64,000 nt of DNA, taken from positions 806,001 through 870,000 of the forward strand of contig NZ_CP015199.1 of the NCBI RefSeq assembly GCF_001648155.1. The letters run 5' to 3'. Made by a program: the position numbers and the translations under genes. Positions 59,071-64,000 of the stretch are shown here, in pieces. Origin of the DNA: Chryseobacterium glaciei (GTDB lineage: Bacteria > Bacteroidota > Bacteroidia > Flavobacteriales > Weeksellaceae). Every line of letters starts with the position of its first letter. The stretch's first letter is position 1. The notes beneath the pieces are model-generated. The model was given only the letters and a program-made list of their open reading frames with translations. It was not told the origin of the DNA and did no database searches.

Positions 59071-60345
59071 ATGTATAATTATATTAGCGCAGAAGAAGCA
59101 ATTTATACCGTCAAAAGCGGAAACCGAGTGTTTTTTCATGGAAGTGCATGTACTCCAAATTATTTAATTGATGAATTGGCAAGACAATCCCACAGACTGC
59201 AAAATGTAGAGATGGTTTCTATCACTCAACAAGGAGCTGTAGAAATTGCCAAACCAGAATATAAAGACAGTTTTTTCGTCAACTCGTTATTTGTTTCCAC
59301 ACCGGTAAGAAATGCGGTTAATTCTGAAAATGGAGATTATGTTCCTATTTTTTTAAGTGAAATTCCTATTCTTTTCAGAAAAAATATTTTGCCACTGGAT
59401 GTTGCTTTAATTACTGTTTCTCCACCGGACAAACATGGATTTTGCACATTGGGAACTTCGGTAGATGTTGCAAGAGCGGCTGTAGATACTGCGAAATTAG
59501 TTGTTGCAATTGTAAATCCATTAATGCCAAGAACGCACGGTGATGGAATGATCCATATCAGCAGAATTCACAAGTTGGTTTGGCATGAAGAAGAACTTCA
59601 AACCGTAGATTATGGTTCAAAGGTTGGCCCTGACGAAATGCTTGTAGGGAAAAATGTTGCTGAATTGATTGACGACAGATCAACCTTACAAATGGGTATC
59701 GGAACTATTCCTGACGCGGTTTTAAAATGTCTGAGCAATCATAAAGATCTTGGAGTACATACCGAGATGCTAAGTGACGGTGTTATCGATCTGATTCAAA
59801 ATGACGTTATTAACAATAAATATAAAGGTTACCACGATAATAAAACAATCACAAGTTTCTGTTTCGGAACAAGAAAACTGTACGATTATGTAGATGATAA
59901 TACTGTGTTCGATTTCAAAGATGTGAGTGATGTTAATTTCCCGATTAACATTATGAGAAACAACAAAATGGTTGCGATTAATTCTGCTATTGAAATTGAT
60001 CTTACCGGACAGGTCTGCGCAGATTCTATCGGAACCATGCAATACAGCGGAATCGGTGGTCAAATGGACTTTATGAGAGGTGCTGCCTTGAGCGAAGATG
60101 GAAAGCCCATTATCGCCATCACTTCAAGAACTAAAAAAGGCGTTTCAAGAATTGTCCCTTTCCTAAAACAAGGCGCGGGCGTTGTTACAACGAGAGGTCA
60201 CATTCATTGGGTGGTCACGGAATACGGAACAGCCTATCTTTACGGGAAAAATTTACGCCAGAGAGCGCAGGAACTGATCAGCATTGCACATCCCGATGAC
60301 AGAGAGATGTTGGAAAGAGCAGCTTTTGAAAGGTTCAAGTGTTAA
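59071..60345 (+). CDS. Acetyl-CoA hydrolase/4-hydroxybutyrate CoA-transferase family protein
   Basis: A 424-residue family I CoA-transferase: GNRVFFHGSACTPNYLIDEL, PPDKHGFCTLGTSVDVARAA, LQMGIGTIPDAV, SAIEIDLTGQVCADSIG with the likely catalytic Glu, GIGGQMDFMRGA and TTRGHIHWVVTEYG. It may move CoA between acetate, acetoacetate, succinate or similar acids. In a tyrosine catabolic neighbourhood, activation of the acetoacetate end product is plausible. Confidence 0.87.
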   Translation: MYNYISAEEAIYTVKSGNRVFFHGSACTPNYLIDELARQSHRLQNVEMVSITQQGAVEIAKPEYKDSFFVNSLFVSTPVRNAVNSENGDYVPIFLSEIPILFRKNILPLDVALITVSPPDKHGFCTLGTSVDVARAAVDTAKLVVAIVNPLMPRTHGDGMIHISRIHKLVWHEEELQTVDYGSKVGPDEMLVGKNVAELIDDRSTLQMGIGTIPDAVLKCLSNHKDLGVHTEMLSDGVIDLIQNDVINNKYKGYHDNKTITSFCFGTRKLYDYVDDNTVFDFKDVSDVNFPINIMRNNKMVAINSAIEIDLTGQVCADSIGTMQYSGIGGQMDFMRGAALSEDGKPIIAITSRTKKGVSRIVPFLKQGAGVVTTRGHIHWVVTEYGTAYLYGKNLRQRAQELISIAHPDDREMLERAAFERFKC

Positions 60346-60478
60346 TATTGAAATTATTCTTTGATTTAAATTATTTGACATAAAAAAACCGTATTTTTAA
60401 CTTAACATAAACAAAATCATAAAAAAGCCTTAAAGTTTTGGCAGTATTTTTGATAAAATCACTTTTAAAATCTAGAAC

Positions 60479-61261
60479 TTGAAGACTATATATAATTCGA
60501 TAAGGGAGGAAGTCATAAAACATTCTAAAGTAAAAAACTCAGTTTTAGGGAATGTTGACGAATGGAAAAGAAGCCATTATATAATTCTTTCTGAGATCAT
60601 CAAAGATGAGCTGTCGGAATCTGAAGAGATGAAGGGCGGAAAAAAATTCGAAATAGGAAACACTATTTCGCATGTTACCTTACAACGTTTTTTTGAAAAT
60701 GATTATCAGGATAAAACCCATAATGATTTAAGGTTTTTAAAAACTTTAGATAAAATATGTATTTTTTTAGGTTATAAAGACCTCAACGCTTACATACAGT
60801 TTATAAAAGAGAAAAAACAGGAAAATGATTCAGATGATCAGGCATTTTTAAAACAAATGGTTTATGATTATTGTGCTACTGTTTTTGAGTTTTATAAAAA
60901 ATTCCCTAATCATGAAACAGAATTATTCAAACCATTGGTTTTTGATGATTCTCCGTTTTTGGAAAGAGCATCACAATTCAGCAGAGAATTATGTGAACGA
61001 GATTTTCAGTTGGTGACAAAAAACAACCGTTCCAACTTCGAAGTTTTCGATATTCATATTGTTACTGATGAACCGGATAAAAAAATATTAGAATCTCAGG
61101 AATTCTGGAATCTTTTATTTAAAGTTGGAGAATCTGGCGAAGAACATTTTGTAAATCAACTTAATACACAAATCTATTTCATAAAAAAGATAGACAACAT
61201 CTGGAAAATATGGGACAATTACAATCCCGACGCAGGAAGATTAAACAAGAAAATCGAATAA
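60479..61261 (+). CDS. Unrecognised 260-residue protein with HTH-like N-terminus
   Basis: A cytosolic, acidic protein starting at TTG. Residues about 55-110 (ISHVTLQRFFENDYQDKTHN, LRFLKTLDKICIFLGYKDLN, AYIQFI) resemble helix-turn-helix segments seen at the start of other Bacteroidota proteins of unknown role. The C-terminal half (VTDEPDKKILESQEFWNLLF, IYFIKKIDNIWKIWDNYNPD) looks like an NTF2-like fold. No family is recognised. A strong terminator follows. Confidence 0.65.
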   Translation: MKTIYNSIREEVIKHSKVKNSVLGNVDEWKRSHYIILSEIIKDELSESEEMKGGKKFEIGNTISHVTLQRFFENDYQDKTHNDLRFLKTLDKICIFLGYKDLNAYIQFIKEKKQENDSDDQAFLKQMVYDYCATVFEFYKKFPNHETELFKPLVFDDSPFLERASQFSRELCERDFQLVTKNNRSNFEVFDIHIVTDEPDKKILESQEFWNLLFKVGESGEEHFVNQLNTQIYFIKKIDNIWKIWDNYNPDAGRLNKKIE

Positions 61262-61270
61262 AATAAAAAA

Positions 61271-61298
61271 TGAAAGCCGTAGAGATCTACGGCTTTCA
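61271..61298 (+). terminator. Terminator after the 260-residue protein gene
   Basis: The perfect arms TGAAAGCCGTAG and CTACGGCTTTCA surround AGAT. Confidence 0.8.
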
Positions 61299-61501
61299 CA
61301 TTTTCGAAATATTTTTTTTCCACTTGCTTTGTGTACACAAATGTAAATAACCTAATCGTGATATAAGAAACTTAAATATACTTAAATGAACTCTTCTTTA
61401 TGATTATGTTAACTATCTTCAAGGATTCACCATTATTATTTTTAAGGTTTCAGGGAATTTTGTATTTTGCATACCTATAAAATAAAAGTAAAAGAGAAAA
61501 T

Positions 61502-62632
61502 ATGTCAACACTTACATTTGCCGAAAAAATTGCTCAAGCAGAGAATTTTTTGCCTATTAATGGTACAGATTACATTGAGTTTTATGTTGGAAATGCTAAA
61601 CAGGCTGCTCATTATTACAAAACCGCTTTCGGTTTTCAGTCTGTGGCATACGCTGGTCCTGAAACAGGAGTAAGAGACCGTGCATCTTATGTTCTTCAAC
61701 AAGGAAAAATTAGACTGATCTTAACGACTGGTCTTAAGTCTGACTCACCAATCAACGAACACGTAAAAAAACACGGAGATGGAGTAAAAGTATTGGCACT
61801 TTGGGTAGATGACGCTTACCAAGCTTTCGAAGAAACTACAAAAAGAGGTGGAAAACCATATTTAGAGCCTGTAACTTTAACAGACGAGCATGGTGAAGTA
61901 AGAATGTCCGGAGTTTACACTTACGGAGAGACTGTTCACATGTTTGTAGAAAGAAAAAATTACACAGGTCCTTTCATGCCTGGTTACCAAAAGTGGGAAA
62001 GTGCTTATCAACCGGAAGACGCAGGTTTATTATATGTAGACCACTGCGTTGGAAATGTAGGTTGGGACAGAATGATTCCTACCGTAGAATGGTACGAAAA
62101 AGTAATGGGATTTGTAAATATCCTTTCTTTTGATGACAAACAGATCAACACAGAATATTCTGCATTGATGTCTAAAGTAATGTCCAACGGAAACGGATTC
62201 GCAAAATTCCCGATCAACGAGCCTGCAGAAGGTAAAAAGAAATCTCAGGTAGAAGAATATCTTGATTTCTACGAAGGAGAAGGTGTGCAGCACATCGCTG
62301 TAGCTACAAAAGACATCATCCACACAGTAACTGAACTTAAAAAACGTGGTGTAGAATTCCTTTCTGCTCCACCAGAAGCATATTACGACATGGTTCCTGA
62401 AAGAGTTGGCCATATCGATGAAGATCTAAAGAAATTACAGGATTTAGGTATACTTATTGATCATGATGAAGAAGGATATCTTTTACAGATCTTTACGAAG
62501 CCTGTTGAAGACCGTCCTACTCTTTTCTTCGAAATCATTGAAAGACACGGTGCACAGAGTTTTGGTGCCGGTAACTTCAAAGCATTGTTCGAAGCATTAG
62601 AGAGAGAGCAAGAGAAAAGAGGTAATCTTTAA
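61502..62632 (+). CDS. hppD: 4-hydroxyphenylpyruvate dioxygenase
   Basis: A 376-residue VOC-fold protein. The N-terminal half shows YIEFYVGNAKQAAHYYKTAF with GFQSVAYAG. The C-terminal half has the Fe(II) ligands: His in YVDHCVGNVG (~179), His in GVQHIAVATKDI (~262) and Glu in LFFEIIER (~342). It converts 4-hydroxyphenylpyruvate to homogentisate, the substrate of HmgA. A terminator follows. Confidence 0.95.
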   Translation: MSTLTFAEKIAQAENFLPINGTDYIEFYVGNAKQAAHYYKTAFGFQSVAYAGPETGVRDRASYVLQQGKIRLILTTGLKSDSPINEHVKKHGDGVKVLALWVDDAYQAFEETTKRGGKPYLEPVTLTDEHGEVRMSGVYTYGETVHMFVERKNYTGPFMPGYQKWESAYQPEDAGLLYVDHCVGNVGWDRMIPTVEWYEKVMGFVNILSFDDKQINTEYSALMSKVMSNGNGFAKFPINEPAEGKKKSQVEEYLDFYEGEGVQHIAVATKDIIHTVTELKKRGVEFLSAPPEAYYDMVPERVGHIDEDLKKLQDLGILIDHDEEGYLLQIFTKPVEDRPTLFFEIIERHGAQSFGAGNFKALFEALEREQEKRGNL

Positions 62633-62650
62633 TTAAAAAATACAATTACA

Positions 62651-62688
62651 AGTTTTGTCAGGATTCAGAGTCTTGGCAAAACTTTTTT
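62651..62688 (+). terminator. Terminator after hppD
   Basis: AGTTTTGTCA pairs with TGGCAAAACT, with a G-U pair, and TTTTT follows. Confidence 0.75.
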
Positions 62689-62701
62689 ATAAACACATTA
62701 T

Positions 62702-63157
62702 ATGAAAAAATTATTTATCGGGGTTTTATTTTTGGGAGCATTGGGTTTAAAAGCTCAATACGGATCAATGAATGAAATTCTTACCATCCTTGAAGAAAAA
62801 AAAGGCATCAATCAACATCTGGAAAATGAAAGTGTAGACAACAAAAAATTTGTTTTCATTAAAGACGCGGAAGACCACACAGAAAGGGATTTTATTATTA
62901 TTAAAGGAAATAACGCTACCTACGTAGAAGTTTTTGATGATAAAGCTACCGGAGAAACAAGCTCAAATGTTTTCACAGGTGATATTATCAGAAAAAAGAA
63001 CATTCTTTCTCTACGGGCGAATATGCTTGAAAATAAAAGAGTTCCCATTCCGGTTACCAAAACTTTACTGCTTACAAAACAAAAAGATATTCTGTATCTT
63101 ATTGACATCAACACCAAAGACAGATGGATCGATGAAGCATCGTATTCAAAAAAATAA
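62702..63157 (+). CDS. Small secreted protein, function unknown
   Basis: A 151-residue protein with a signal peptide (MKKLFIGVLFLGALGLKAQ). The mature part is beta-rich and charged (KFVFIKDAEDHTERDFIIIK, RVPIPVTKTLLL, IDINTKDRWIDE). No family is recognised. It lies between hppD and fahA but has no obvious link to tyrosine breakdown. Confidence 0.7.
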   Translation: MKKLFIGVLFLGALGLKAQYGSMNEILTILEEKKGINQHLENESVDNKKFVFIKDAEDHTERDFIIIKGNNATYVEVFDDKATGETSSNVFTGDIIRKKNILSLRANMLENKRVPIPVTKTLLLTKQKDILYLIDINTKDRWIDEASYSKK

Positions 63158-63185
63158 TATAAATCTTGGAAGAACACTCGTCATT

Positions 63186-63222
63186 GCGCATAGCATAAGT
63201 TTATGCTGAGCCTGTCGAAGTA
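63186..63222. repeat. REP-like AGCATAA...TTATGCTGAGCCTGTCGAAG element
   Basis: AGCATAA and TTATGCT (63192-63207) form a palindrome, followed by GAGCCTGTCGAAG. The second word (or its complement CTTCGACAGGCTC) recurs in many bacterial genomes from memory. Single copy here. Confidence 0.5.
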
Positions 63223-63260
63223 AGCAATCTTTTTAATAATCTAAACTAAATTCAAATCTT

Positions 63261-64000
63261 ATGAAATCATTTGTAGAGTATTCCTCCAATTCGGACTTTT
63301 CAATACACAATATTCCTTTCGGAGTAGCAGTTTTTAACAAAGAATATATCGGATGTTGTACAAGAATCGGAGATCAGATCGTTGATCTTGCGACGTTGTA
63401 TGACCTTAGTTATTTTGAAGACATTGACGGATTAGAAGACAATGTTTTTGAAGCCTATACCTTAAACGAATTTATTGAACTGGGAAAACCTGTTACCAAT
63501 GCTGTTCGTTTAAAAATTCAGGAATTATTACTTGAAGGTTCTATCTTGTCTAAAGACCAGAAAACCATTGAAGACGCTTTCTATGATTTGGATAAAGTAA
63601 AAATGATGATGCCGGTTCACATTCCGAACTACACTGATTTTTACAGCAGCATCGAACATGCAACCAACGTTGGAAAAATGTTCCGTGACCCTGCAAATGC
63701 ATTGTTGCCTAATTGGAAACATTTACCTGTAGGATATCACGGCAGAGCTTCATCAATTGTGGTTTCAGGAACGGATATTAACCGCCCAAAAGGTCAGACG
63801 AAACCTGCAGATGCAGAAAAACCAGTTTTCGGACCTTCAAAACAATTGGATTTTGAATTAGAAATGGCTTTCATCATCAATAAAAATACAGACATGGGTG
63901 AAAGTATCTCTACAAAAGAAGCGGAAGACGCTATTTTTGGAATGATTATTTTCAACGACTGGTCTGCAAGAGATATTCAAGCTTGGGAATATGTTCCACT
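63261..64000 (+). CDS. fahA: Fumarylacetoacetase, N-terminal part (runs off the window)
   Basis: The first ~246 residues start MKSFVEYSSNSDFSIHNIPF. The N-terminal SH3-like domain is followed by the FAH domain: MPVHIPNYTDFYSSIEHATN, WKHLPVGYHGRASSIVVSG, FGPSKQLDFELEMAFI, IIFNDWSARDIQAWEY. DFYSS, HGR and the ELE motif carry the metal and catalytic residues. The enzyme splits fumarylacetoacetate to fumarate and acetoacetate, the last step of the pathway whose earlier steps are HppD and HmgA here. Confidence 0.95.
   Translation, partial: MKSFVEYSSNSDFSIHNIPFGVAVFNKEYIGCCTRIGDQIVDLATLYDLSYFEDIDGLEDNVFEAYTLNEFIELGKPVTNAVRLKIQELLLEGSILSKDQKTIEDAFYDLDKVKMMMPVHIPNYTDFYSSIEHATNVGKMFRDPANALLPNWKHLPVGYHGRASSIVVSGTDINRPKGQTKPADAEKPVFGPSKQLDFELEMAFIINKNTDMGESISTKEAEDAIFGMIIFNDWSARDIQAWEYVP

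Noticed and set aside
1..64000. tRNA, rRNA, transposase, integrase and attachment sites
   Set aside because: None was found on reading both strands; the T6SS island shows no flanking integrase or tRNA that would mark it as an integrated element.

Overview
The window is AT-rich and dense with lipoprotein and secreted genes. It carries Bacteroidota-type promoters (TAnnTTTG -7 boxes), a type VI secretion locus of the Bacteroidota class (T6SSiii), a protein with a type IX secretion sorting tail, and SD-poor starts. Gene content and protein style fit Flavobacteriia, most likely Chryseobacterium or a close Weeksellaceae relative; the genus is inference. No rRNA, tRNA, IS element, prophage or CRISPR array was seen. 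|| LAYOUT. 1-1.4 kb: 5' part of polA. 1.6-27.1 kb, all on the minus strand: a T6SSiii island read right to left. It holds a membrane-complex operon (two small TssO-type proteins, a PKD protein, TssR), a PAAR-like spike protein with a dual peptidoglycan hydrolase and a lipoprotein, a LysM protein, Hcp, ClpV (TssH), a lytic transglycosylase, a VgrG with a papain/transglutaminase-like effector and a lipoprotein, a second Hcp, a second VgrG, a second LysM protein, a membrane protein, a PAAR-like protein with inserted membrane helices, and a small secreted protein. Sheath and baseplate genes (TssB, C, E, F, G, K, N) are absent and must lie elsewhere if the machine works. 27.3-31.8 kb, plus strand: two LuxR-type regulators with degenerate receivers flank HU, a 29-residue basic protein, RNase G and an OsmC protein. 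31.9-37.4 kb, minus strand: a curli operon (csgA, csgB, csgE, csgF, csgG and a beta-propeller lipoprotein) with unusual domain fusions. 37.7-41 kb: CoA-type Nudix hydrolase, acyltransferase, lipoprotein, Mpl murein-recycling ligase. 41-51 kb: redox and stress genes (two aldo/keto reductases, MdaB-like quinone reductase, ABM monooxygenase, secreted DJ-1/HSP31 protein, AhpD-like and DoxX proteins, LysR and Crp regulators) plus a T9SS-exported seven-repeat protein. 51.6-54.6 kb: glycine betaine ABC transporter proVWX. 54.8-57.6 kb: thioredoxin-like protein and TonB-dependent receptor. 57.7-64 kb: tyrosine/homogentisate catabolism (hmgA, hppD, fahA start) with a CoA-transferase. || HOW IT WORKS TOGETHER. 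The T6SS part looks like a set of interchangeable spike modules (VgrG or PAAR-like, cargo, putative immunity protein). Both hcp genes are nearly identical and share a 37-bp block (35/37 identical) placed about 50 bp upstream of matching promoter boxes in otherwise diverged DNA, which suggests co-regulation by one activator. The curli operon has a CsgH-like domain fused to CsgE and a beta-barrel fused to CsgG. Intergenic gaps carry several families of short inverted-repeat elements built from GCAAAG/ACAAAAG words or TTCGCAAG words.
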